From: Streptomyces albicerus | GTDB lineage: Bacteria > Actinomycetota > Actinomycetes > Streptomycetales > Streptomycetaceae | Reading direction: 5' to 3' | Assembly (NCBI RefSeq): GCF_008905045.1 | Contig: NZ_VWMY01000034.1 | Coordinates: 44,766-108,765 of the forward strand | DNA length: 64,000 nt | Shown here: positions 17,381-25,009 of the stretch, piece after piece | Layout of the letters: each line of letters opens with the position of its first letter | Position numbering within the stretch: position 1 is the first letter of the stretch | Made by a program: the position numbers and the translations under genes | Notes under the pieces: model-generated | Told to the model about the DNA's origin: nothing | Databases searched by the model: none | Seen by the model: only the letters and a program-made list of their open reading frames with translations

Positions 17381-18837
17381 CGGCTGCCTCCGTGGTCCGT
17401 GTTGTCGCCGAGGCGCCCCTGGCTGAGGTCCGTGTGGCTGAGGTCCCCGTATCCGCGCAGCGCCCGGTCGACCAGCGTGTCGGCGGCGCCCGTGTAGCGG
17501 GCCGGGTCGAGCAGTTCCGACAGCTGGGCGGGGGTGAACCGGGCCGACAGCTCACGGTGGCCGGACAGCACGTCGCCGATGGTGCGCCCGGTGCCGGCTG
17601 CCTCGGCCGATGCTGCGGTCAGCAGCTGCTTGGCCCGTGCCTTGCCGAGCGACGGGGCGAGCACCACCGTGAGCCGCTCGGTGACGATGGCGCCTCCGGT
17701 CAGTTCGAGATTCGCGAGCATCCGTTCCGGGTGGACGATCAGCCCCTCCGCGAGCTCGACGGCGGTGTGCGCGGCCCCGCCCGCCAGCCGCAGAGCCTCC
17801 CGCAGCGGCTGCCACTCCGCGTGCCACGCCCCGGCGGGCCGCTCGTCCTCGGCGAGCATGCACTGGGCCAGTACGAGGGCATGGGCGGGCACTTGACGGG
17901 CGGCCGCCACGATCAGCGTGGCGAGCGCGGGGTTGCGCTTCTGCGGCATCGCCGAAGACGCCCCGCGGCCCGCGGCCGCGGGCTCGGACACCTCACCGAT
18001 CTCGGTACGGGACAGCGTCTGTACATCGAGTGCGAACTTTCCGAGGGCTCCGGTGACCAGCTGAAGCACCGACCCCAGTTCGGCGACGGGCGTGCGCACG
18101 GTGTGCCAGGGCAGCACCGGCTCGGCCAGCCCCAGGGCCTGCGCGAACGGCCGGAGAAGCTCCACCCCGCCCTCTCCCTCCCCACCGTCCAATGCCGCGT
18201 ACTCGCGGTACGCGGCGAGGGTGCCGGCCGCGCCGCCGAGTTGGGCCGGGAGGGCGCACGCGACCGAACGCACCCGGGCCAGGGCATCGGCCACCAGCTG
18301 GAGCCAACCCGCCGCCTTGAGGCCGAGAGTGGTGGGGACCGCGTGCTGGGCGAGGGTGCGTCCGGCCAGGACGGTGTGGCGGTGGGTGTCGGCCAGCGCG
18401 GCCAGGGCGGCGCCGGTGCGTTCCAGGTCGGCGGCGATCAGACCGAGCACCCGGCGGGCGATCAGCATGGCCGCCGAGTCGAGGATGTCCTGGCTGGTCG
18501 ACCCCCGGTGCACATACTCGGCGGCGGCCGCGTCCTTGGCTGCGACCACCTCGGTGAAGGCCGCCACCAGCGCGACCACCGGGTTGGCCGCGGCCCGGGC
18601 CGCATGGGCCAGGGCGACCAGGTCCAGCCGCTCCGTACGAGCCGCCGCCGCGATCGCCTCCACCGCGCCGGCGGGCGTCAGCCCGACGGCGTGCTGGGCC
18701 CGGGCCAGCGCCACTTCGACATCCAGCATGGCCTGCAGCCATGCCTCGTCGGTCACTTCGGCCGCCGCGGGGGTGCCCGCCCAGGTGGGGGCGAGCAGGC
18801 CGGCGTCGGTGCCCACGGACATCCCGTTCACGCTCAT
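17377..18837 (-). CDS. creD: Fumarase/aspartase-superfamily lyase, CreD-like nitrosuccinate lyase
   Basis: A 486-residue lyase of the fumarase/adenylosuccinate lyase superfamily, in the subgroup near 3-carboxymuconate cycloisomerase. The signature loop is RGASSAMPQKRNPALAT (around residue 305), with the STSQDI substrate region near 105. By itself it could act on several fumarate adducts. Its 4-bp overlap with a CreE-like monooxygenase gene decides the call: in cremeomycin, fosfazinomycin, triacsin and related pathways this pair turns aspartate into nitrosuccinate and then splits it into fumarate and nitrous acid. Nitrous acid here would serve to diazotise an aromatic amine. ATG 18837 gives the ATGA overlap; the frame extends upstream without support. 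Confidence 0.78.
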   Translation of the reverse strand: MSVNGMSVGTDAGLLAPTWAGTPAAAEVTDEAWLQAMLDVEVALARAQHAVGLTPAGAVEAIAAAARTERLDLVALAHAARAAANPVVALVAAFTEVVAAKDAAAAEYVHRGSTSQDILDSAAMLIARRVLGLIAADLERTGAALAALADTHRHTVLAGRTLAQHAVPTTLGLKAAGWLQLVADALARVRSVACALPAQLGGAAGTLAAYREYAALDGGEGEGGVELLRPFAQALGLAEPVLPWHTVRTPVAELGSVLQLVTGALGKFALDVQTLSRTEIGEVSEPAAAGRGASSAMPQKRNPALATLIVAAARQVPAHALVLAQCMLAEDERPAGAWHAEWQPLREALRLAGGAAHTAVELAEGLIVHPERMLANLELTGGAIVTERLTVVLAPSLGKARAKQLLTAASAEAAGTGRTIGDVLSGHRELSARFTPAQLSELLDPARYTGAADTLVDRALRGYGDLSHTDLSQGRLGDNTDHGGSR

Positions 18838-20855
18838 CGACTCCCTGTGCCTGATGTCTGATGGGTGGTCACAGCGGCAGCGCGCACCGGCGAATCGGCG
18901 TCGTCCAAGCCGTCCAAACCGTCCAAACGAAGTGCCGCTCGCGCGATCGCATCCGAGTCCTCCAGCGTCACGGAGCCGACGCCGGGCCTGATGCCGACCG
19001 CCGTCACCCAGCGGACACCCTCCGTCGGTACCCCGAAGGCGAACCGGCGCGGGTGCGCCCGGCCCGCCGCGTCCACCAGCCGGGACGGGCTGCCGGTCAC
19101 CGCCAGTCCGCCCGTCTCGTGACCGTCCAGCCGGTACGGGCCGCACTGGCCGGCCGTCAGCAGCCCACGCAGCAGCGGATTGGCGCTGTGCCGCAGAGCG
19201 ACAGCGGGCAGCCGCGCCTCGACCAGCGCGCTCACCAGCACGGGAGGCTCGGACACGAGCTCCGCGTCCACGAGGAAACCGCCCGCGAGCGCCGAGGGCC
19301 GTACCCGCATCCCCGGACCGACCACATGCAGCACGTCGGCCTCGATCAGCGCGATCAGCTGCTCGACGCGGAAGGCCGGCGGACCGATCGAGGTGAACGC
19401 GTTCAACGGCGTGTACCAGCCGTCCAGTTCGGCACGGTACGACTCTCCGGAGACACCGCCGTGGTCGACCACCAGTCGGATCTCGTTGCGCAGGTCCCGC
19501 AGGGCGTCCAGCGCCGCTTTCAGCGGCCCGCTCACATTGCCCAGCCGGGCCTCGGCGACATCCCGCCGCAGGTGGCCCAGCAGCCAGCGCCGGAAGTCGT
19601 CACGGCCGGCGAAGGTCCGCTCGCCGTACGGACGCTCGATCCGCCGCCAGTCCCAGCGCTCGCCGGGCGGCACCGCGTACCGGTCGAGCAGGGCCGCTTC
19701 CCCGGCTCCGGCGAGACAAGACCGTACGAACTCCTCGGCGGCCCAGGTCCCGTGGACGGCCCGGATCCACGCCTCGTGGTAGACGGTGCGGACCTCCCGG
19801 TCGATCAGCGGCCAGATGTCACGGCGAAAGGTGGCGGGATGCCCGCCGTCAGCCCGCCGCCGCAGCCCGGCGATCACGTCCGGGGTCAGGAACCATGGGT
19901 GGTGACGGCCGAGCGCGCCCTTCTCGTTCTCGCCCCGGGCGTGGTACGGCACACCGCGCCGCGAACCGGCGTACAGCACCGGCTCGTTGCCGCTCGGGAG
20001 GTACACGAGACCGGACTGGCTCTCCTTGAACGTGCCGCCGCGGCCCTCGGTCAGCAGCGCCAGATGGTCGAAGAAGTTCAGCCCTAGACCGCGCAGCGCC
20101 ACCCGCGTGCCCGGCGGGATCCCGCTCAGATCGACATCGGCGGGGTTGGCCGGCGCCACATAGCCGAGACCGTGCCGGTCGGCGAAGGCGCGCAACTCCC
20201 GTTCCTCCGGGCTCGGTACCAGCGCTCCGTGGCCGAGCGCCAGCACCACCGCGTCCATCCCGGCCGGCCCGCCGCCGTCCTCCAGCGTCACCGTCTGCCG
20301 CCCGTCCGGGGCGTCGTCCAGCGCGACCGCGGTCCCCCGGTGCGTGTGGACCGTTACCCCGGGAGGCGCGGTGCGTAAGACATGCCGGAACACCCACTCC
20401 AGGTAGTGGCCGTGGAACGCCCGGGTCGGATAGGTGTCCGGGCCGAGCAGCCGGGCCTCGTCCAGAACCCGGTCCGGGTAGTCCTCAGCTACCGCTCCGC
20501 CGTCGGCGAGCGTGCGCGCCCATTCGTACAGGCTCGGCCCGGGCACCGACGGCCCCGCGCAGTCCACGCTGTCGTCGGTGAACAGGGTCACCTGGGAGGC
20601 GACCGTGTTCATCAGCAGCTCGCCCGGCTGGTCGGTACGCCACACCGCGCCCGCCCCGGGCGGGTACGGGTCGACGAGGTGGACCGCGACCGGCCGGCCG
20701 GTGCCCTCGGCGTTGGCGCAGATTCGCTCCAGGACCGAGAGTCCGCGCGGACCGGCGCCGATCACACAGACGGCGAGGGCCTGTGCCAGGCGTCGCCCGG
20801 CAGGCGCAACTTCCGACAAAGGCCCTCGGGTGTCCTGAGCACCCGGCTCGGTCAT
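18834..20855 (-). CDS. creE: FAD/NAD(P)-binding monooxygenase, CreE-like aspartate N-oxygenase
   Basis: A 673-residue flavoprotein. The N-terminal dinucleotide loop is VCVIGAGPRGLSVLERICA (residues ~30-48); PYPPGAGAVWRTDQPGELLMNT and LFTDDSVDCAG follow, then VVLALGHGALVP and RGLGLNFFDHLALLTEGRGG, the features of the large FAD-NAD(P)-binding family (PF13454 type) to which CreE belongs. Known CreE enzymes oxidise the amine of L-aspartate stepwise to nitrosuccinate. It overlaps the lyase gene downstream and the reductase gene upstream by 4 bp each, so these are translated in tandem. Start ATG 20855 set by the ATGA overlap. Assignment rests on family plus the CreD-like partner. Confidence 0.78.
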   Translation of the reverse strand: MTEPGAQDTRGPLSEVAPAGRRLAQALAVCVIGAGPRGLSVLERICANAEGTGRPVAVHLVDPYPPGAGAVWRTDQPGELLMNTVASQVTLFTDDSVDCAGPSVPGPSLYEWARTLADGGAVAEDYPDRVLDEARLLGPDTYPTRAFHGHYLEWVFRHVLRTAPPGVTVHTHRGTAVALDDAPDGRQTVTLEDGGGPAGMDAVVLALGHGALVPSPEERELRAFADRHGLGYVAPANPADVDLSGIPPGTRVALRGLGLNFFDHLALLTEGRGGTFKESQSGLVYLPSGNEPVLYAGSRRGVPYHARGENEKGALGRHHPWFLTPDVIAGLRRRADGGHPATFRRDIWPLIDREVRTVYHEAWIRAVHGTWAAEEFVRSCLAGAGEAALLDRYAVPPGERWDWRRIERPYGERTFAGRDDFRRWLLGHLRRDVAEARLGNVSGPLKAALDALRDLRNEIRLVVDHGGVSGESYRAELDGWYTPLNAFTSIGPPAFRVEQLIALIEADVLHVVGPGMRVRPSALAGGFLVDAELVSEPPVLVSALVEARLPAVALRHSANPLLRGLLTAGQCGPYRLDGHETGGLAVTGSPSRLVDAAGRAHPRRFAFGVPTEGVRWVTAVGIRPGVGSVTLEDSDAIARAALRLDGLDGLDDADSPVRAAAVTTHQTSGTGSR

Positions 20856-21778
20856 TCCTCGCCCAGCCCGTCGCGCCAGCTCGGCCGCAGTGGTTTCCAG
20901 CCCAGTGCCGTACGGGCCCGGTCGTTGGCCGCTCCGCGCGCCGCGGTGAGCTGATGGGCCATGAACCAGCCGAGCAGCCGGGGCGCGAGGGCCGCCGGAA
21001 TCGTGCGCGGGGTCGGGCCGCCGAGGGCACGGGCGTAGTGCGGCAGCCACTGAGCGGCCGCGGCCGGCTCGTCGTCCGTCACGTGGAAGACCCCGGTGGC
21101 GTTGGACTCGACTGCCGCCACCGCGGCACCCACGGCGTCCTCCACGTGCAGGAACGACATGATCCCGGACCCGCCTTCGGGCAGCGGGAACCGCCCGGCC
21201 AGCACCCTCTCCGCGGTCCCGCCGGTACGGGCGTACGCGGTTCCGGGGCCGTACAGCGTGCCGTACCGCAGTACGACGCCCGCGAGGTCCGGGCCGCTGC
21301 CCAGGACCAGCCGCTCGAGCTCGGCGACGGCCCGTACCGTGGCGGCCCAGCCGGGGTCCGGCGCGTCCACGTACAGCGGTGCGTCCTCGTCGAGGACCGG
21401 CTCCCCTTCCGGCGCGGCGGCGAAGGCGATGCTCTGCGCGACCAGCCGCCGCGCACCGGCCGCGCGGGCCGCCGCGACCAGGTTGGCGGTGCCCTCGGTA
21501 CGCAGCCGCGCGGTCAGCGCGAAAGCCTCCGCGGGGTCGTCGCGCAGCAGCCGCAACGCCGACATCTGATGGACGATCACCTCGGGCCGGGCGGCCGACA
21601 CCGCCGACAGCAGGGCCTCCCGGTCGAGGGCGTCGGCGACCATGACCGCGTCCGCCTCCGGGGCCCGCTCCCGCGACTCCTCACGCACCAGCGCGCTCAC
21701 CTGGTGCCCCCGCGCCCGCAACGCGCCCACCAGCGGATGTCCGACCACTCCGGTGGCCCCGGCGACAAGCACCCGCAC
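20852..21778 (-). CDS. NAD-dependent epimerase/dehydratase-family (extended SDR) protein
   Basis: A 308-residue extended SDR. It starts at GTG with the Rossmann loop VLVAGATGVVGHPLVGALRARGH; VIVHQMSALR, AQSIAFAA and VLRYGTLYGPGTAY are the expected later motifs. Note that the usual YxxxK pair is weak (the Y of RYGTLYGP lies after the region where it is expected), so the chemistry may be reduction rather than sugar epimerisation. In a diazotisation pathway it could reduce the diazo or aryl intermediate, or act as the missing ketoreductase. Both are inference. It is separated by 3 bases from the preceding gene and overlaps the monooxygenase gene. Confidence 0.8.
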   Translation of the reverse strand: MRVLVAGATGVVGHPLVGALRARGHQVSALVREESRERAPEADAVMVADALDREALLSAVSAARPEVIVHQMSALRLLRDDPAEAFALTARLRTEGTANLVAAARAAGARRLVAQSIAFAAAPEGEPVLDEDAPLYVDAPDPGWAATVRAVAELERLVLGSGPDLAGVVLRYGTLYGPGTAYARTGGTAERVLAGRFPLPEGGSGIMSFLHVEDAVGAAVAAVESNATGVFHVTDDEPAAAAQWLPHYARALGGPTPRTIPAALAPRLLGWFMAHQLTAARGAANDRARTALGWKPLRPSWRDGLGEE

Positions 21779-21781
21779 GGC

Positions 21782-22366
21782 TCAGCCCTCCGCACCGGGA
21801 GAGACGGGCACGGCGTCGGTGCCCTCGTCCGCGAGCGGAGTGCGCACCCGCATCAGCAGGCGGCACGCCTTGTCGCCGTCCCGCAGACAGCTCTCGGCCC
21901 GGTTCTCCGTCAGGGTCACGCCGAGCCCCTCGGACCAGCCGGCGTGAATGTCGGTGCACGGGCACTGGTAGCCCTCCAGCGAACCGGCCATCCGCACCAT
22001 GGTGATGGCGAAGTTCCGCCGCAGCGTGAGCACGATCAGATCGTCGTCGACCACTTCGGTGGAGGCGTTGCGCAGTTCCCGCGGGAACATCCGGTCACCG
22101 CACGCGTCGTACCGGCGGCGCAGTTCCTCCAGGTCCTTGCCGCTGTCACCGCTGTCGGGGAGCGCGCCGGACCGGCGGGCGACGCGCTGCCCGACGTGGA
22201 GCGCGACCTTGCGCAGCGCCTCGGCGTTGATCTCGTTCGCGGCCTGCTGCCCGAACCGCGCGGCCACCCCCTGGTACCAGTGGGCGTCGTGCTGCCACCA
22301 CAGCCGGTACGCCTCCACCGTTTCGGCGCGGTGGTTGACCCCGTCGCCACCCGTGCCCGTACTCAT
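21782..22366 (-). CDS. ATC-hydrolase-like / unknown small biosynthetic protein
   Basis: A 194-residue soluble protein with a helical N-terminal half (AYRLWWQHDAHWYQGVAARFGQQAANEINAEAL...) and a C-terminal half holding three cysteines: GYQCPCTDIHAGW and AESCLRDGDKACRLLMR. This pattern recalls the family annotated as L-2-amino-thiazoline-4-carboxylic acid hydrolase, which in biosynthetic clusters usually has no proven role. It is translationally coupled (ATGA) to the large adenylating enzyme upstream, so it probably works on the same intermediate, for instance in processing the ACP-bound chain. Function not assigned with confidence. Confidence 0.6.
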   Translation of the reverse strand: MSTGTGGDGVNHRAETVEAYRLWWQHDAHWYQGVAARFGQQAANEINAEALRKVALHVGQRVARRSGALPDSGDSGKDLEELRRRYDACGDRMFPRELRNASTEVVDDDLIVLTLRRNFAITMVRMAGSLEGYQCPCTDIHAGWSEGLGVTLTENRAESCLRDGDKACRLLMRVRTPLADEGTDAVPVSPGAEG

Positions 22367-24045
22367 GCCTGCTCCTTGGCGGCGAAGCGGTCGCGCATCA
22401 CGCGTTTGAGAACCTTGCCGGTGGCTCCCTTGGCCACGTCGTCGGGCTTCATCCGCAGGGCCCGGGTCACCGGGGGGAATCCGGCAGCTGCCAGGGCGGC
22501 GTTGACCCGTCCGGTCCACGCCTCGTCGCCGTCACCACCGCCGTCGCCACCGTCGTCAGCGCCGTCCTCGTCCGCGAGCTGGAGCAGTGCGTAGGCCTCG
22601 GCTTCTCCGTCGCCGTCCCAGTCCGCGCGTACGCCCTCGGGGGCCACCCCGACGACGGTGCAGTCGGCCAGCTCGGGCAATTCGGCCAGCAGCAGTTCCT
22701 CGGTACGGGTGCTGAAGAGGATCCCCTTCCCGGTCCGGATGGCGTCCGGCGCCCGGTCCAGGTGGTAGAAGTTGCCCTGCTCGTCCTGGTGGGCGAGGTC
22801 CCCGGTGAGCCAGTAGCCGCCCAGCCGCATCCGGTTCCAGGTCAGCGAGTCGTTCCAGTAACCGGGGGTGAGCGTCGGCGACTTCAGCCCGAGCCGGCCG
22901 ATCTCCCCGGGCGGCAGCGGTGTGCCGTCCTCGGCGAGCACGGCGGCCTCGGCGAAGCTGATCGGTTTGCCGACACAGCGCGAGTAGGCCGAGGTGTCCT
23001 TGGTGTGCCGGTTGTGGAAGACGGAGTAGCCGGCTTCCGACGAGCCGAGCCCGTCCACGAAGACCGAGCCGTCGACCCGGGTCCGGCGCAGGTCCTTTCC
23101 GATCTTCACGTGGCTGCCGTGCTGCACCAGGGCCCGGATGTGTGCCTCGTGCGCCGCGTCCCCGGTGTTGAACCACACCTGCACGCCGGACAGATCACGG
23201 GCCGTCAGGTCCTCCGCGGCCATCTCGCCGAAGGTCCCGGCGAAGGCAAGCACCGTGGTCGGCCGGAACTCCTCGATGGCGTCCAGCACATCGGTGCCGC
23301 GCTGGCTGGAGAGCAGTTTGATGTCCGTGCGCAGCAGCAGGCAGTACAGCAGCGTCGCCACCATGGCGTTGTGCGCGCCCGGCAACCCCACCAGGGTGCG
23401 CTCCATGTCGGTCCCGGTGGAGTAGCGGAGCCGGTGCACCTGCGCGTACATCAGCGTCCGGTGGGTGTGCGGTACGCCCTTGGGCATACCGGTGGTGCCG
23501 GAGGAGTGGGAGATGAGCACCGGGTCGGTGGGGTCGTGCCGGTACGGGTATGACGGCGGCAGCAGCTCGCGGTGTTCCGGCCGGATGTCGGCGGCGGTCA
23601 CGCGGAAGCCGGGCCCCGATCCGGAGAGCACCTGATGGTGCTCCGGGTCCGTGAAGGCGCCCACCGCGCCCTGTCTGCGTATGTACTCCCGGGCGATGTC
23701 CGGGGGCAGATTGCCGTTGACGAACGACGGGATGGCGCCGAGCGCCGTCAGTGCCAGGAAGTTCACCGCGAACTCGGCGCTGGAATAGGAGTGGATGGCG
23801 ACCGGGTCGCGGGGCCGCACGCCCTGGCCGGCGTACCAGCCCGCGTATGTCTCGACCGCCTCGTTCAGTTGACCGAGCGTCAGCGCCTCGGGACGGCGGC
23901 CGTCCGGGGCCTGCCAGTTGCCGTCCGTCCACAGCACGGGCTCGTCGAGCGCACGGCCGTACGCCTTCAGCCGCTCCAGGACGTTGCCGGCGCCGAGTTC
24001 GGTGTCGGAGCAGATCCGTGCCCGCTCCTGCCTACTGATGAGCAT
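22363..24045 (-). CDS. Class I adenylate-forming enzyme, candidate ATP-dependent diazotase (CreM/AvaA6 type)
   Basis: A 560-residue acyl-CoA synthetase/ligase-fold enzyme. The P-loop is LISHSSGTTGMPKGVPHTH (about residue 170), the A5 region FVDGLGSSEAGYS, the A7 motif YWLTGDLA, the hinge LDRAPDAIRTGKG and the C-terminal catalytic Lys in GATGKVLKR. An Asp/Gly-rich low-complexity stretch (DEDGADDGGDGGGDGDE) lies before the C-terminal lobe. The cluster has two ligases; this one sits next to the nitrite-forming genes rather than the ACPs. CreM, which makes the diazo group of cremeomycin from nitrite and ATP, is a homologue of such ligases, so I suggest this is the diazotase. That is inference; it could instead be a CoA or ACP ligase. 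Its start overlaps the CLF-like gene by 14 bases. Confidence 0.72.
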   Translation of the reverse strand: MLISRQERARICSDTELGAGNVLERLKAYGRALDEPVLWTDGNWQAPDGRRPEALTLGQLNEAVETYAGWYAGQGVRPRDPVAIHSYSSAEFAVNFLALTALGAIPSFVNGNLPPDIAREYIRRQGAVGAFTDPEHHQVLSGSGPGFRVTAADIRPEHRELLPPSYPYRHDPTDPVLISHSSGTTGMPKGVPHTHRTLMYAQVHRLRYSTGTDMERTLVGLPGAHNAMVATLLYCLLLRTDIKLLSSQRGTDVLDAIEEFRPTTVLAFAGTFGEMAAEDLTARDLSGVQVWFNTGDAAHEAHIRALVQHGSHVKIGKDLRRTRVDGSVFVDGLGSSEAGYSVFHNRHTKDTSAYSRCVGKPISFAEAAVLAEDGTPLPPGEIGRLGLKSPTLTPGYWNDSLTWNRMRLGGYWLTGDLAHQDEQGNFYHLDRAPDAIRTGKGILFSTRTEELLLAELPELADCTVVGVAPEGVRADWDGDGEAEAYALLQLADEDGADDGGDGGGDGDEAWTGRVNAALAAAGFPPVTRALRMKPDDVAKGATGKVLKRVMRDRFAAKEQA

Positions 24046-25009
24046 GGGTCTCCGTCTCGCTCCCTGCGATGTGTGCCTGCGTGGGAGCTTCCGTGTCGGT
24101 GGTGAGGACGAACGCGGTGGGGCCGCGCCGCGCCTGCGGCTCGGTCACCAGGAGGTGGCTGCCGCCGTCCCGCAGCAGCCGCCGGTGGGCGGCGGCCAGC
24201 TCGAACAGGCCCTGGATGCTTCCGTGATGCCAGGCCACCGCGGCGTCCCGTGCGTCATGGCCGGTGTCGTACGTCGTCTCGGCCGACCGGACGGTCACCG
24301 GTGCCCCGGTGTCCGGACGGCCGAGGAGCATCGCCGCCGCCAGGCCGGCGCGCGCCGGGAGGACCGGGACCGGACGGCCGCTGCCGGCGGCCAGTTCCCG
24401 GTACACGGCGGCCAACCTCCCCCTGGGGGCATCCCCGCTCGAGGGCTGGGGGACCTCGGCCGGGGGGACCGCCGCGTCGCCTCGCTCGTCACCGCCCAGC
24501 TCCACGCCGAGCACCAGGACCCGGTCCAGCTCGGGGTCCTCGAGGAGCAGATCCGCCATGGCGAGCAACTCGGTCACCGGGTCGTCGAGGGTGGAGAGGC
24601 TGACCATCTGCCCGGTGATGCCGAACTCCCGGCTGGTGTGGCCCAGTACGGAGTTGGCGGTGGCCTGCATGAACAGCAGCGGGTTGTGGACCCGCCCGGA
24701 CACCATGCGCCGGCTGGCCAGATCCGCGGTGGTCGTGTCACCCATGAGGCCGGCCAGCGCCACGGCGGTACGTGAGCCGTCCCCGGGCCGTTCGGTCAGG
24801 CACTGCCTGCTGACCTCGTACGCCAGCGGGCTGAACGCCGACTCCACGAAGCCGGGCAGCCTCGGCAGCGGGATGTCGTCGTCCCGTCCGGTGCCGTGGG
24901 TGGCGGTTGCGGTGGCGAGGACGCCGAGGGCCGAGCGCAGCACCGTCTTCTCGGCCTTCTCGGCCTTCTCGCTCTTCTCGGTCTTCTCCGTGTTCTCGGT
25001 CGTCGTCAC
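24032..25009 (-). CDS. Ketosynthase-like chain-length-factor protein without catalytic Cys
   Basis: A 325-residue beta-ketoacyl synthase-like protein of the short CLF type. Thiolase-fold elements are visible (TAVALAGLMGDTTTADLASRRM, then NPLLFMQATANSVLGHTSREFGITG), but where a ketosynthase has its nucleophilic Cys the sequence reads MVSLSTLDD, so it has no active-site cysteine. Such proteins form a heterodimer with the neighbouring ketosynthase and set chain length. The N-terminus is an EK-repeat (TEKTEKSEKAEKAEK). Residues near 160-175 (VPQPSSGDAPRG) are encoded by an inserted genomic repeat at 24415-24460. GTG 25009 overlaps the ketosynthase stop (GTGA). Confidence 0.78.
   Translation of the reverse strand: MTTTENTEKTEKSEKAEKAEKTVLRSALGVLATATATHGTGRDDDIPLPRLPGFVESAFSPLAYEVSRQCLTERPGDGSRTAVALAGLMGDTTTADLASRRMVSGRVHNPLLFMQATANSVLGHTSREFGITGQMVSLSTLDDPVTELLAMADLLLEDPELDRVLVLGVELGGDERGDAAVPPAEVPQPSSGDAPRGRLAAVYRELAAGSGRPVPVLPARAGLAAAMLLGRPDTGAPVTVRSAETTYDTGHDARDAAVAWHHGSIQGLFELAAAHRRLLRDGGSHLLVTEPQARRGPTAFVLTTDTEAPTQAHIAGSETETHAHQ
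24415..24460. repeat. Short GC-rich Streptomyces repeat inside the CLF-like gene
   Basis: The segment contains CTCCCCCTGGGGGCAT and CCGCTCGAGGGCTGGGGGAC: alternating C and G runs around a CTCGAG core. It belongs to the type of short palindromic sequence normally found between Streptomyces genes. It is read through in frame, adding about 14 residues in a loop. Confidence 0.65.

Noticed and set aside
17377..18837. 3-carboxymuconate cycloisomerase (PcaB) or adenylosuccinate lyase
   Set aside because: No other protocatechuate or purine genes are present, and it is translationally coupled to a CreE-like flavoprotein, the known partner of nitrosuccinate lyases.
18861..22594. Long open frames on the plus strand across the biosynthetic operon (408 and 603 codons)
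   Set aside because: They run opposite to genes with clear family motifs, are rich in Arg/Gly/His/Pro as expected of antisense of high-GC genes, and show no protein-family features.
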